64,000 nucleotides of DNA from Pseudomonas sp. GL-B-19 (GTDB lineage Bacteria; Pseudomonadota; Gammaproteobacteria; Pseudomonadales; Pseudomonadaceae): the NCBI RefSeq assembly GCF_019956415.1, contig NZ_JAHBDK010000086.1:62001-126000 (forward strand), in the 5' to 3' direction. Each line of letters starts with the position of its first letter. Position 1 is the stretch's first letter. The notes beneath the pieces were generated by a model. The model was not told the origin of the DNA, made no database searches, and saw only the letters and a program-made list of their open reading frames with translations. The position numbers and the translations under genes were made by a program. Of the stretch, positions 41,283 to 50,167 are shown piece by piece.

Positions 41283-43091
41283 TCAGCCTTCGATCTCGAT
41301 CAGAATTTCGCCCGGATTCACCCGGTCGCCCTTGGCCACGTGGATGGCGGTGACTTTGCCGGCGATGGCCGATTGGACTTCGGTTTCCATCTTCATCGCT
41401 TCGGTGATCAGCACGGCTTGCCCTGCTTTCACTGTGTCGCCTTCCTTGACCAACACATCGACGATGTTGCCCGGCATGGTGGTGCTGACGTGGCCCGGCG
41501 CGGAGGCTTGCTTGCGCTTGCTGGTGCCGCCGCTGACGAATTCGTTGAGCGGTTCGAACACCACTTCTTCCGGCATGCCGTCGATGGACAGGTAGAAGTG
41601 ACGCTTGCCTTCAGCCTTGACGCCGACACCGGTGATGTCGACGCGGTAGGTTTCACCGTGGACGTCGATGACGAACTCGGTCGGCACGCCTTCGCCACCG
41701 GCCGAGGCCACGCGACCGGCTTCAGGAATCGGCAGCAGCACTTCAGGTGTCAGGGTGCCGGCAGCACGTTCTTCGAGGAACTTGCGACCGATGTCCGGGA
41801 ACATCGCATAGGTCAGCACGTCTTCTTCGGACTTGGCCACGGCGCCAATTTCAGCACGCAATTTGGTCATTTCCGGCTTGAGCAGATCGGCTGGACGCAC
41901 GTCGATCACTTCTTCGCTGCCGATTGCCTGGCGACGCAGTTGCTCGTTCACGGTGCCCGGCGCCTTGCCGTAGCCGCCTTGCAGGTAGAGCTTCACTTCG
42001 TTAGTGATGGTCTTGTAACGCTCGCCAGCCAACACGTTGAAGAACGCTTGGGTGCCGACGATTTGCGAGGTCGGCGTTACCAGCGGCGGGAAGCCAAGGT
42101 CTTCGCGAACGCGCGGGATTTCGGCCAGCACTTCGCTCATGCGGTTCAGTGCGCCCTGCTCTTTCAACTGGTTGGCCAGGTTGGAAATCATCCCGCCCGG
42201 TACCTGGTTTACTTGAACACGGGTATCGACTGCGGTGAATTCGCTTTCAAACTGGTGGTACTTCTTGCGTACGGCGTAGAAGTACAGGCCGATCTCCTGC
42301 AGCAGTTCCAGGTTCAGGCCGGTGTCGAACTCGCTGCCTTTGAGGGCGGCAACCATCGACTCGGTGCCCGGGTGGCTGGTACCCCAGGCGAAGCTGGAGA
42401 TCGCGGTGTCAATGTGGTCGGCACCGTTTTCGATGGCCTTCATTTGGCACATCGCGGCCAGGCCAGCGGTGTCGTGCGAGTGGATGAAGACCGGCAGCGA
42501 TTGCTCGGATTTCAACGCTTTGACCAGTTCGCCGGTGGCGTATGGCGTCAGCAGGCCGGCCATGTCCTTGATCGCCACCGAGTCGCAACCCATGGCTTCC
42601 ATTTGCTTGGCTTGTGCCACGAAGGCATCGATGGTGTGCACCGGGCTGGTGGTGTACGCGATGGTGCCCTGGGCATGTTTGCCGGCCGCTTTTACGGCTT
42701 CGATGGCAACGCGCAGGTTACGCACGTCGTTCATGGCGTCGAAGATGCGGAACACGTCAATGCCGTTGACCGCTGCCTTGGCGACGAAGGCTTTGACCAC
42801 GTCATCGCTGTAATGGCGGTAGCCCAGCAGGTTCTGGCCACGCAGGAGCATTTGCAGACGTGTGTTAGGCAGCGCAGCGCGCAGTTGGCGCAGACGCTCC
42901 CACGGGTCTTCTTTCAGGAAGCGTACGCAGGCATCGAAGGTCGCGCCGCCCCAGCATTCCAGCGACCAGTAGCCGACTTTGTCGAGCTTGTCGCAGATCG
43001 GCAGCATGTCTTCAGTGCGCATGCGGGTGGCGAGCAGCGATTGGTGGGCGTCGCGCAGGATTGTGTCGGTAACGTGGATTTGTTTGCTCAT
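41283..43091 (-). CDS. pycB: Pyruvate carboxylase subunit B (carboxyltransferase plus biotin carrier)
   Basis: The product has 602 residues. It has a DRE-TIM carboxyltransferase domain (about 5-270; VTDTILRDAHQSLLATRMR), a conserved carboxylase domain (about 290-490), and a C-terminal biotinyl domain with the biotin-lysine motif EAMKMETEV. With PycA it makes oxaloacetate from pyruvate and bicarbonate. Sequence alone does not exclude oxaloacetate decarboxylase alpha, but the pairing with a biotin carboxylase gene and no decarboxylase beta/gamma genes favours pyruvate carboxylase. The start at 43091 has GAGG nine bases upstream. Eleven bases separate it from pycA. Confidence 0.93.
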   Translation of the reverse strand: MSKQIHVTDTILRDAHQSLLATRMRTEDMLPICDKLDKVGYWSLECWGGATFDACVRFLKEDPWERLRQLRAALPNTRLQMLLRGQNLLGYRHYSDDVVKAFVAKAAVNGIDVFRIFDAMNDVRNLRVAIEAVKAAGKHAQGTIAYTTSPVHTIDAFVAQAKQMEAMGCDSVAIKDMAGLLTPYATGELVKALKSEQSLPVFIHSHDTAGLAAMCQMKAIENGADHIDTAISSFAWGTSHPGTESMVAALKGSEFDTGLNLELLQEIGLYFYAVRKKYHQFESEFTAVDTRVQVNQVPGGMISNLANQLKEQGALNRMSEVLAEIPRVREDLGFPPLVTPTSQIVGTQAFFNVLAGERYKTITNEVKLYLQGGYGKAPGTVNEQLRRQAIGSEEVIDVRPADLLKPEMTKLRAEIGAVAKSEEDVLTYAMFPDIGRKFLEERAAGTLTPEVLLPIPEAGRVASAGGEGVPTEFVIDVHGETYRVDITGVGVKAEGKRHFYLSIDGMPEEVVFEPLNEFVSGGTSKRKQASAPGHVSTTMPGNIVDVLVKEGDTVKAGQAVLITEAMKMETEVQSAIAGKVTAIHVAKGDRVNPGEILIEIEG

Positions 43092-43102
43092 TGTTATATT
43101 CC

Positions 43103-44518
43103 TCACAGGCCTGCGTGGGCGGCGATGGCGGCGGCGATGGCCAGGGCCAGCTCTTCGGGTTTGCGCTTGATCGAGTAGTTGGTCAGTTCAGGGTGGCTTT
43201 CAACGAAGCTGGTGTTGAACTGGCCGCTACGGAATTCCGGGTTACGCAGGATTTCCTGGTAGTACGCGGCGGTGGTCTTGACCCCTTGTAGACGCATGTC
43301 GTCGAGGGCACGCAAGCCACGGTCCATCGCTTCTTCCCAGGTCAGCGCCCACACCACCAGTTTCAGGCACATGGAGTCGTAGAACGGTGGGATGGTGTAA
43401 CCGGTGTAGATCGCCGTGTCGGTCCGCACGCCGGGACCGCCGGGTGCGTAGTAACGGGTGATCTTGCCGAAACTCGGCAGGAAGTTGTTTTTCGGGTCTT
43501 CGGCGTTGATCCGGAACTGCAGCGCGAAACCGCGGTGCTGGATGTCTTCCTGTTTCACCGAAAGCGGCAGGCCCGACGCAATGCGGATCTGCTCACGCAC
43601 AATGTCGATGCCAGTGATTTCTTCGGTGATGGTGTGTTCCACCTGCACCCGGGTGTTCATCTCCATGAAGTACACCTCGCCCTCGGCGAGCAGGAACTCC
43701 ACGGTACCGGCGTTCTCGTAACCCACGGCCTTGGCTGCACGCACCGACAGATCGCCGATGTAGGCGCGCTGTTCCGGGGTCAGTTGCGGGCTCGGGGCGA
43801 TCTCGATCAGTTTCTGGTTGCGACGCTGGATCGAGCAATCACGCTCGAACAGGTGCACCACGTTGCCAAAGCTGTCGCCGAGAATCTGCGCTTCGATGTG
43901 CTTTGGATTGACGATGCATTTTTCCAGGAACACCTCTGCCGAACCGAACGCCTTGGTGGCTTCCGAGATCACACGAGGGAACGCTTGTTCGAGTTCTTCG
44001 CGGCTGTCGCAGCGACGGATACCACGACCACCACCACCGGAGGTTGCCTTGAGCATCACCGGGTAACCAATACGGTCGCCTTCGACCAAAGCTTCGGCGA
44101 TGTCCGCGACGTTGCCTTCGGTGCCCGGTGTGACCGGCACGCCGGCCTTGATCATGCTGCGGCGGGCTTCAGTCTTGTCGCCCATGCGGCGTATGACTTC
44201 AGCCGATGGACCAATGAACTTGATGCCGCGCTCTGCGCAGATATCGGCCAGTTCAGCGTTTTCCGAGAGGAATCCGTAGCCGGGATGCAATGCATCACAA
44301 CCGGTTTCCACGGCCAGGTTCACCAATTTTCGCGCATTCAGGTAACCGGCCAGTGGCTCGGCACCGATGCTGTGGGCCTCGTCCGCGCGCTTCACATGCA
44401 AGGCATGACGGTCAGCGTCGGAATAGATCGCGACCGAGCGAATGCCCATCTCGGCGCAGGCACGTACGATTCGTACGGCAATCTCACCACGGTTGGCGAT
44501 CAGGATCTTTTTTATCAC
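43103..44518 (-). CDS. pycA: Pyruvate carboxylase subunit A (biotin carboxylase)
   Basis: The product has 471 residues. It carboxylates biotin with ATP and bicarbonate. Motifs include IKKILIANRGEIAVRIVRA, the ATP-grasp glycine loop KATSGGGGRGIRRC, the metal and bicarbonate site EMNTRVQVEHTITEEITG, and HPGYGFLSEN. I set a GTG start at 44518 because this gives the family N terminus MIKKILIANRGE, with AAGGGA ten bases upstream; the frame extends 11 codons further but without similarity. It is the first gene of pycAB and is divergent from pycR. Confidence 0.94.
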   Translation of the reverse strand: MIKKILIANRGEIAVRIVRACAEMGIRSVAIYSDADRHALHVKRADEAHSIGAEPLAGYLNARKLVNLAVETGCDALHPGYGFLSENAELADICAERGIKFIGPSAEVIRRMGDKTEARRSMIKAGVPVTPGTEGNVADIAEALVEGDRIGYPVMLKATSGGGGRGIRRCDSREELEQAFPRVISEATKAFGSAEVFLEKCIVNPKHIEAQILGDSFGNVVHLFERDCSIQRRNQKLIEIAPSPQLTPEQRAYIGDLSVRAAKAVGYENAGTVEFLLAEGEVYFMEMNTRVQVEHTITEEITGIDIVREQIRIASGLPLSVKQEDIQHRGFALQFRINAEDPKNNFLPSFGKITRYYAPGGPGVRTDTAIYTGYTIPPFYDSMCLKLVVWALTWEEAMDRGLRALDDMRLQGVKTTAAYYQEILRNPEFRSGQFNTSFVESHPELTNYSIKRKPEELALAIAAAIAAHAGL

Positions 44519-44657
44519 TTTTGGAGGTTCCCTTGAGCCGGTGGTACCCACGACCTGCTAGACCAGGTCGACGCGTGACCAAATGTTTCGATTCAGTCGC
44601 AGGCCCACACTAGCCCCCACAAGGGATTAACAAAAATGAATAATAATTGGGTCAGGC

Positions 44658-44673
44658 ATAAGTAAAGACTTAT
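44658..44673. promoter_or_regulatory. Inverted repeat in the pycA/pycR divergent region (LysR-type site)
   Basis: ATAAGT-AAAG-ACTTAT is a perfect inverted repeat in the 191-base divergent gap, 37 bases before pycR. It has the layout of a LysR recognition site and is the likely PycR operator. Confidence 0.6.
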
Positions 44674-44709
44674 AGTTGATGCATCAGCCTGCGGCGGGAG
44701 CGACACAAT

Positions 44710-45672
44710 ATGCGTAAGTCATTGATGCGTATGACATTACGTCAATTGCAGATTTTCAATGAAGTTTGTGATTTACGATCCTACAGCCGGGCAGCCGACG
44801 AAATGTCGCTCACACAACCCGCCGTCAGCCTACAGATCCGTCAACTTGAGGAGCTGATTGGTCAGCCCTTGTTCGACTACGTCGGCAAAAAACTCTACAT
44901 GACCGAGGCCGCAGAAGCACTCCAACGCGCCAGCCGGGATATTTTCGGGCGTCTGGAAAACCTCGATATGCAGCTTTCGGACATGCAAGGATCGCTGCAA
45001 GGCCAGCTGAAACTGGCGGTGGAATCCAGCGCCAAGTATTTCGTCCCGCACCTGTTTGCCGCGTTCAAACGTCAGCATCCGGAAGTAAACCTGCAACTGA
45101 CGGTCGTCAATCGGGGGCAAGTGATTCGACGCCTGTCAGACAACCGCGATGACCTGGTGATCATGTCGATGGTGCCGCAGGACATGGGGCTGGAGTTCCT
45201 GCCCTTCCTCAACAACCCGATTGTTGCGGTGGCGCCACCGGATCATCCGTTGTGCCACATGGGGCCTCTGCGCTTGCAGGACCTTGAGCCCTACACTCTC
45301 CTGCTGCGCGAACCCGGTTCCGGGACGCGAATGGCTTGCGAAGAGTACTTCAAGGAAAAGCGCGTGCACTTCAACCAGACCCAGGAGGTCTCGTCAGCCG
45401 AAGCTCAACGTGAATGTGTGCTGGCAGGTCTGGGCGTAGCGCTGTTGACGCGCCACGCCCTGAACCTCGAGTTGGCGACCGGCGGATTGATAGAGTTGCC
45501 GGTCGAAGAGCTGCCGCTGTACCGCAGTTGGTGCCTGGTGCAGGCCAAAGCCAAGCGACTCTCACCGGTGGCCCACGCATTCCTTGCGTTTATCCGCAAC
45601 GAGCGGGTGCAGATCAGTGCGCTGGTTGAGCGTTTCGACGCGAAGTTACCGGCGCTGCGTGCCAGTAATTGA
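44710..45672 (+). CDS. pycR: LysR-family regulator PycR
   Basis: The product has 320 residues. The winged HTH (about 8-66; YSRAADEMSLTQPAVSLQIRQLEEL in two adjoining parts) is followed by a CbbR/CysL-like effector domain. It is divergent from pycA. In P. aeruginosa the LysR gene in this position is named pycR and was linked to pyruvate carboxylase and to persistence in lung infection; the assignment rests on this synteny and sequence similarity as I recall it. Its 3' end overlaps the small convergent gene at 45614-45823 by 59 bases. Confidence 0.88.
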   Translation: MRKSLMRMTLRQLQIFNEVCDLRSYSRAADEMSLTQPAVSLQIRQLEELIGQPLFDYVGKKLYMTEAAEALQRASRDIFGRLENLDMQLSDMQGSLQGQLKLAVESSAKYFVPHLFAAFKRQHPEVNLQLTVVNRGQVIRRLSDNRDDLVIMSMVPQDMGLEFLPFLNNPIVAVAPPDHPLCHMGPLRLQDLEPYTLLLREPGSGTRMACEEYFKEKRVHFNQTQEVSSAEAQRECVLAGLGVALLTRHALNLELATGGLIELPVEELPLYRSWCLVQAKAKRLSPVAHAFLAFIRNERVQISALVERFDAKLPALRASN

Positions 45673-45823
45673 GCTCCAGATCAGGGAAATCACCGATCTC
45701 GGCCAGCAGTTGGCGGCGTTCGCAACGATCTTCGATGGCGCGGCGAAACTCCATGCGGCGCTGATCTTCTTGCTGACGACGGGTTTTGGCGGCGCTGTTG
45801 CGTTCTTCGTAGGGCTGGGCCAT
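45614..45823 (-). CDS. Small charged protein, PA3496-family (putative envelope integrity protein)
   Basis: The product has 69 residues. The pattern NSAAKTRRQQEDQRRMEFRR followed by AIEDRCERRQL is characteristic of the PA3496 family of small, strongly charged helical proteins in Pseudomonas. A good ribosome site (GGAG, seven bases before the ATG) supports it. No signal peptide or membrane helix is visible. Its last 59 bases overlap the 3' end of pycR on the other strand. Family name from memory; function poorly known. Confidence 0.72.
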   Translation of the reverse strand: MAQPYEERNSAAKTRRQQEDQRRMEFRRAIEDRCERRQLLAEIGDFPDLELNYWHAAPVTSRRNAQPAH

Positions 45824-45931
45824 TTCGAGTCTCCCAAGGCGATTACGGGAGTTTCAAGATAGGCGCGGGGGATGACGGTTTGGCGGCGGACGGGTTACAG
45901 GCAGATGAAAGTTGTCATGTTTGAGGGCGCC

Positions 45932-45990
45932 TTCGCGAGCAGGCTCGCTCCCACAGGAGAACGCGATCAAATGTGGGAGCGAGCCTGGTC
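45932..45990. repeat. REPIN with a damaged right arm (type A)
   Basis: The left arm TTCGCGAGCAGGCTCGCTCC is intact. The right arm TGTGGGAGCGAGCCTG then diverges into GTCCGGGCGG where CTCGCG is expected. A small hairpin (GTTCCGAC/GTCGGAAC) follows at about 46000-46023. Confidence 0.75.
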
Positions 45991-46036
45991 CGGGCGGCGT
46001 TCCGACGATTAAGGTCGGAACGACCTTACGACGACG

Positions 46037-46903
46037 TCAGTCGTCCAGCGCTTTCACCGACTTGGGCGACAGCCGCAAGCTGCGAAGGCTGCGTTTGACG
46101 CTCTTGAGGTGGTTGACCAGGCTCGGGCCGCGCGCCATGGCCACGCCCATCGCCAACACGTCGATCACCACCAGGTGAGCAATACGCGAGGTCAACGGGG
46201 TGTAGATTTCGGTGTCTTCATGCACATCGATCGCCAGGTTGACGGTCGACAGCTCAGCCAGCGGCGTCTGGCTCGGACACAAGGTGATCAGCGAGGCACC
46301 ACTTTCACGCACCAGGTTGGCCGTGATCAGCAGATCCTTGGAACGCCCGGACTGTGAAATACAGATCGCTACGTCAGACGGCTTCAACGTCACTGCCGAC
46401 ATCGCTTGCATGTGCGGGTCGGAATACGCCGCTGCGGTCAGCAGCAAACGGAAGAATTTGTGCTGGGCATCGGCCGCCACGGCGCCGGATGCGCCAAAGC
46501 CATAGAACTCGACGCGCTGAGCCTGGGACATGAGCGTGACCGCCCGCTGCAACTCCACCGGATCGAGCTTCTCGCGAACCTCCATCAAGGTATGCAGGGT
46601 GGTGTCGAAGATTTTCAGGCTGTAGTCGGCAACGGAATCGTCTTCATGGATCGCAAACTGGCCGAAGCTCGCGCCGGCCGCCAGGCTCTGCGCCAGCTTC
46701 AGTTTCAAATCCTGAAAACCGGAGCAACCAATGGCGCGGCAAAAGCGCACGATGGTCGGCTCGCTGATGCCGACGCTGTGGGCCAGGTCGGCCATGGAGC
46801 TGTGCATCACCGCCGCAGGATCAAGCAGCACGTGGTCGGCGACCTTGAGCTCCGACTTGCGTAAGAGGTGGCGTGACTGGGCGATGTGTTGCAGCAGATT
46901 CAA
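46037..46903 (-). CDS. RpiR-family regulator, HexR-like
   Basis: The product has 288 residues. An N-terminal HTH_6 domain (about 1-77; SVGISEPTIVRFCRAIGCSGF in two adjoining parts) is followed by a SIS sugar-phosphate-binding domain (about 120-260; FYGFGASGAVAADAQHKFFR, CISQSGRSKDLL). It resembles HexR, which binds 2-keto-3-deoxy-6-phosphogluconate and controls central carbon genes. The true hexR of pseudomonads is, as I recall, next to zwf, so this is a paralog. A perfect HexR-type palindrome lies 46 bases upstream, which suggests autoregulation. Confidence 0.86.
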   Translation of the reverse strand: MNLLQHIAQSRHLLRKSELKVADHVLLDPAAVMHSSMADLAHSVGISEPTIVRFCRAIGCSGFQDLKLKLAQSLAAGASFGQFAIHEDDSVADYSLKIFDTTLHTLMEVREKLDPVELQRAVTLMSQAQRVEFYGFGASGAVAADAQHKFFRLLLTAAAYSDPHMQAMSAVTLKPSDVAICISQSGRSKDLLITANLVRESGASLITLCPSQTPLAELSTVNLAIDVHEDTEIYTPLTSRIAHLVVIDVLAMGVAMARGPSLVNHLKSVKRSLRSLRLSPKSVKALDD

Positions 46904-46948
46904 AGGGCTGGACTCTTTGTTATTGGCAGTTGCCGGGGATGTAGCAAG

Positions 46949-46967
46949 CTTGTAGTTATACTACAAG
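46949..46967. promoter_or_regulatory. HexR-type operator
   Basis: CTTGTAGTTATACTACAAG is a perfect palindrome with a three-base centre. Its inner 15 bases agree at every position with the HexR consensus TGTARTWWWAYTAYA. Confidence 0.8.
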
Positions 46968-47038
46968 AATTGGCTTTTTGCCTGCTCAATGCGTAACTCG
47001 ATGTCCCCATTTCAGGCGACGTGCGCTCCATGTAGCAC

Positions 47039-49909
47039 CTACAAGGGGTTAGCGTCCTTACGTAACAGCTTGGCCAGTTCTTCGGCTTCGACCGGACGAC
47101 TGATCAAATAGCCCTGCACTTCATCACAACGCTCGACTTTCAAAAACTCCAGCTGCTCCTGCCGTTCCACACCTTCAGCCACCACTTTCAGCGACAAACC
47201 ATGGGCCATCGCAATAATCGCCCGGGTAATTGCCGCATCCTCGGTCCCCTCCCCCAGACCACGGATAAACGCCTGATCGATCTTCACGTAGTCCACCGGG
47301 ATGCGTTTGAGGTAGCTCAGGGACGAATACCCCGTGCCGAAATCGTCAATCGCCAGCTTCACCCCCAGATCTCGCAGCTGCTGGAAGGTCGCGAGGATGT
47401 GCTCGACGCTGTCCAGCAACTGGCTTTCGGTGAGTTCCAGCTCCAGGTAGTGCGGCGCCAGGCCGGTTTCTTCCAGCACCTGGCGCACCAGACTGACCAG
47501 CTTGCCCTGACGCAATTGATGCACCGACAGGTTGACCGACACCCGGATCGGTTCAAGCCCCTGCCGCTGCCACTCGCAGGCTTGCCAGCAGGCCTGACGC
47601 AATACGAATTCGCCGATCGGGCCGATCAGGCCGATTTCCTCGGCCAGACCGATAAAATCTCCCGGCGGCACCCGACCCATGGTCGGATGATCCCAGCGCA
47701 CCAACGCTTCGGCGGCGTTCAGTCGGCCCGTGGCGAGGCAGAGTTTGGGTTGGTAAAAAACTTTCAGCTGCTGTTCTTCAATGGCTTTGCGCAGCTGGTT
47801 TTCCAGCTGCAATCGCTCAAGGGTGCTGGCTTGCAGGCTTTCGGTATAAAACTGGAAGTTATCGCCACCCAAGTGTTTGGCGTGTTGCATGGCTATGTTC
47901 GACTGACTGACCAACGCAGTGATTTCCCGCGCGTTGTCCGGCAACATGCTGATGCCCATGGACGCACTGATCACCAGTTCATGACCATCAACGGTGACCG
48001 GCAAACGTAGCTTGCTCGACAAACGTTTCGCCACTCGCGCCAGGCTCGACAGGTTTGCGTAGGCATCGAACAGCACCGCAAACTCATCCCCGGAAAGCCT
48101 TGCGATCGTGTCGGCCTCTGGCAGTGCGTTGACCAGGCGTCGGGACATTTTCTGCAGCAGTTGGTCGGCGACGTCATGACCCAGGCTGTCATTGAGTAAT
48201 TTGAAGCGGTCCAGATTGATGTGCAGCAATGCCAGGCTACGCCCGCCCTGACGCACGCGCTGGTGGGCCTCGCGCAGCCGTTCCCGGAACAACGAACGGT
48301 TCGCCAGGCCCGTCAGCTCGTCGTAGTGGGTCAGATAACGCATGCGCTCTTCGGATTCGCGACGGGCCGACAGATCGGCGAAGAAGCCGACAATATGACT
48401 GACGTTTCCCCTTGTATCGCGCACCACGTTCAGTTGCAGCCATTGCGGATAGAGCTCGCCATTTTTACGGGTCTCCACCAACTCGCCTTGCCAAGTCCCG
48501 TGCTGCTCCAACGCGTGATGAATTGCACCATAGTGTCGACGCGCATCGCGACTGCACGGTAACTCGACGACGTTACGGCCCAGCATGTCGTCGATGTCAT
48601 AGCCGGTGACTCGGCTGAAGGCCTGATTGACCGCGATCAACGCATAATCGGGGTCGAAAATCACGATGCCTTCGCTGGCGGCTTCAAACACGGTCGCTGC
48701 CAGTTGGCGTTGGTCTTCCTGAGTCTTGGTTGCGCTGATGTCACGACGGGTGCCGACCATGCGAATCACCCGACCATTTTCGCTGCGCTCAACGGCCCTG
48801 CCGCGATCCTCAATCCAGACCCAGTGGCCATCGCCATGCCGCACGCGGTATTCGATCTGGTAGTCCTCGCTGCGGCCTTTCAAATGCTCGACCAACGTTC
48901 GCTTCAGCACCGGCACGTCTTCCGGGTGTAGACGAGGTTTGAGGTGACGAAGCATGGCCGTCACGTACTCCGGTGCCAGGCCGAACAATTCCTGGATCTG
49001 CGTGTGATGGACTTCATCGGTTTGCAGGTTCCAGTCCCACAGCCCGAGCTCGCTGGCATTCAACGCCAACGCCAGCCGCGCTTCACTCTTGCTCAGGGCC
49101 TGGTTCGCGGCGTCCAGCTCCAGGCTGCGCTGGGCAACACGGTTTTCCAGTTCGACCTGGGCTTCACGTAGTTGGTCTTCGGCGCAGCGGCGCTGGTCGA
49201 TTTCCTTGGCCAGTTGGTGATTGAGTTGATCGCTACGGCTTTGCGCTTGCTGCAAGTGCTCGATCAATGCCTGATTCTGGAAGCGCCGCAGCAATCCGCG
49301 GTCGATCAAGCGGTTGATCTGCCAGGCGATCACACTCAGCGCCCCCAACAAAATCAACCCGAACCAACCCCAGCCTTGACCCTGTGCGTCGCCACCCCAG
49401 AATAAATAGATGATGGCCGGCAACAGGCAGGGCAAGGTAAAAGACAGAAACGCCGGCAGGCTGACCGCGTACGCAACGCTGGCAGAAAGGGCGGCGGCGC
49501 CGATCAGGCCGAACACCCACGCTTGCTGCATGAAATTGTCGGCGGGCACCAACGCAATACCGGCGCCGGCCAGCGTCAGGCCGGTGAAGCCTGAGCCGAG
49601 CCAAAACATACGACGCCAGATCGGATGCACCTGCCGGTCAGGAATCGCCGAATCGAAGGCCGCGACCTGAATCACCCGTAACGCCACCAGCGACAAAAGC
49701 CACACCAGCCAGACGCTGACCAGGAAATGGCGCTGCGGATTCCAGAGCAACCGGGCGCAGACCAGACCATTGATCAACATAAATAACGTGGGCAGCAGCG
49801 AGCCCTGATAAAGCAGGCGCGTGCGTTCGACCGCCATTTCCATGGCGTACTGTTTGCGGATAACCCGAGGTTCCACGGTGGGGCCCGACAGGTCGATGCT
49901 GAGGGTCAT
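47039..49909 (-). CDS. Membrane PAS-GGDEF-EAL protein (c-di-GMP enzyme)
   Basis: The product has 956 residues. Six or seven membrane helices lie at about 35-215, a coiled coil at about 225-290, two PAS domains with PAC-like ends at about 285-545, then GGDEF (about 550-710) and EAL (about 725-955). The GGDEF motif reads SGDEF, with the first Gly replaced. The EAL domain keeps its catalytic set: EALVRW, VSVNLS, ELTES, AIDDFGTGYSS, VKIDQAF, VAEGVE and QGY. So phosphodiesterase activity is likely and cyclase activity uncertain. The start at 49909 (MTLSIDL) is preferred over a frame start 21 codons upstream. Confidence 0.92.
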   Translation of the reverse strand: MTLSIDLSGPTVEPRVIRKQYAMEMAVERTRLLYQGSLLPTLFMLINGLVCARLLWNPQRHFLVSVWLVWLLSLVALRVIQVAAFDSAIPDRQVHPIWRRMFWLGSGFTGLTLAGAGIALVPADNFMQQAWVFGLIGAAALSASVAYAVSLPAFLSFTLPCLLPAIIYLFWGGDAQGQGWGWFGLILLGALSVIAWQINRLIDRGLLRRFQNQALIEHLQQAQSRSDQLNHQLAKEIDQRRCAEDQLREAQVELENRVAQRSLELDAANQALSKSEARLALALNASELGLWDWNLQTDEVHHTQIQELFGLAPEYVTAMLRHLKPRLHPEDVPVLKRTLVEHLKGRSEDYQIEYRVRHGDGHWVWIEDRGRAVERSENGRVIRMVGTRRDISATKTQEDQRQLAATVFEAASEGIVIFDPDYALIAVNQAFSRVTGYDIDDMLGRNVVELPCSRDARRHYGAIHHALEQHGTWQGELVETRKNGELYPQWLQLNVVRDTRGNVSHIVGFFADLSARRESEERMRYLTHYDELTGLANRSLFRERLREAHQRVRQGGRSLALLHINLDRFKLLNDSLGHDVADQLLQKMSRRLVNALPEADTIARLSGDEFAVLFDAYANLSSLARVAKRLSSKLRLPVTVDGHELVISASMGISMLPDNAREITALVSQSNIAMQHAKHLGGDNFQFYTESLQASTLERLQLENQLRKAIEEQQLKVFYQPKLCLATGRLNAAEALVRWDHPTMGRVPPGDFIGLAEEIGLIGPIGEFVLRQACWQACEWQRQGLEPIRVSVNLSVHQLRQGKLVSLVRQVLEETGLAPHYLELELTESQLLDSVEHILATFQQLRDLGVKLAIDDFGTGYSSLSYLKRIPVDYVKIDQAFIRGLGEGTEDAAITRAIIAMAHGLSLKVVAEGVERQEQLEFLKVERCDEVQGYLISRPVEAEELAKLLRKDANPL

Positions 49910-50167
49910 AGGCAATGTTCTTGTTCTTATAATGATGAGCATGAGCCCGAAACGTCGTCGGAGCATACACAAGCCAATGCCCTTACCAAACTGCCCCGGA
50001 TCACAAATTCGACAATATTTCAGCCACCCGCCGCCCCTCCAAAACCCTTGGAGCGCGGCCCGCCAACGCCTGCGGCGAGTGACTGACCGGTCGTCCTTTG
50101 TGGATCTTTCATCGGCTAATGCAAAGCTCGGTTTGCCCGGTGTGTCAGCGCACCCTAGAATGCCCCG
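49910..50167. other. 258-base divergent region between the GGDEF/EAL gene and uvrD
   Basis: This gap holds the promoters of both genes. On the minus strand TATAAG occurs about 20 bases upstream of the GGDEF/EAL gene and could be a -10 element. No LexA-type box (CTGT-N8-ACAG) was recognised upstream of uvrD on reading. No gene seen. Confidence 0.4.

Noticed and set aside
41202..43178. A 658-codon plus-strand frame opposite pycB
   Set aside because: Shadow frame; the pycB biotin and carboxyltransferase motifs settle the strand.
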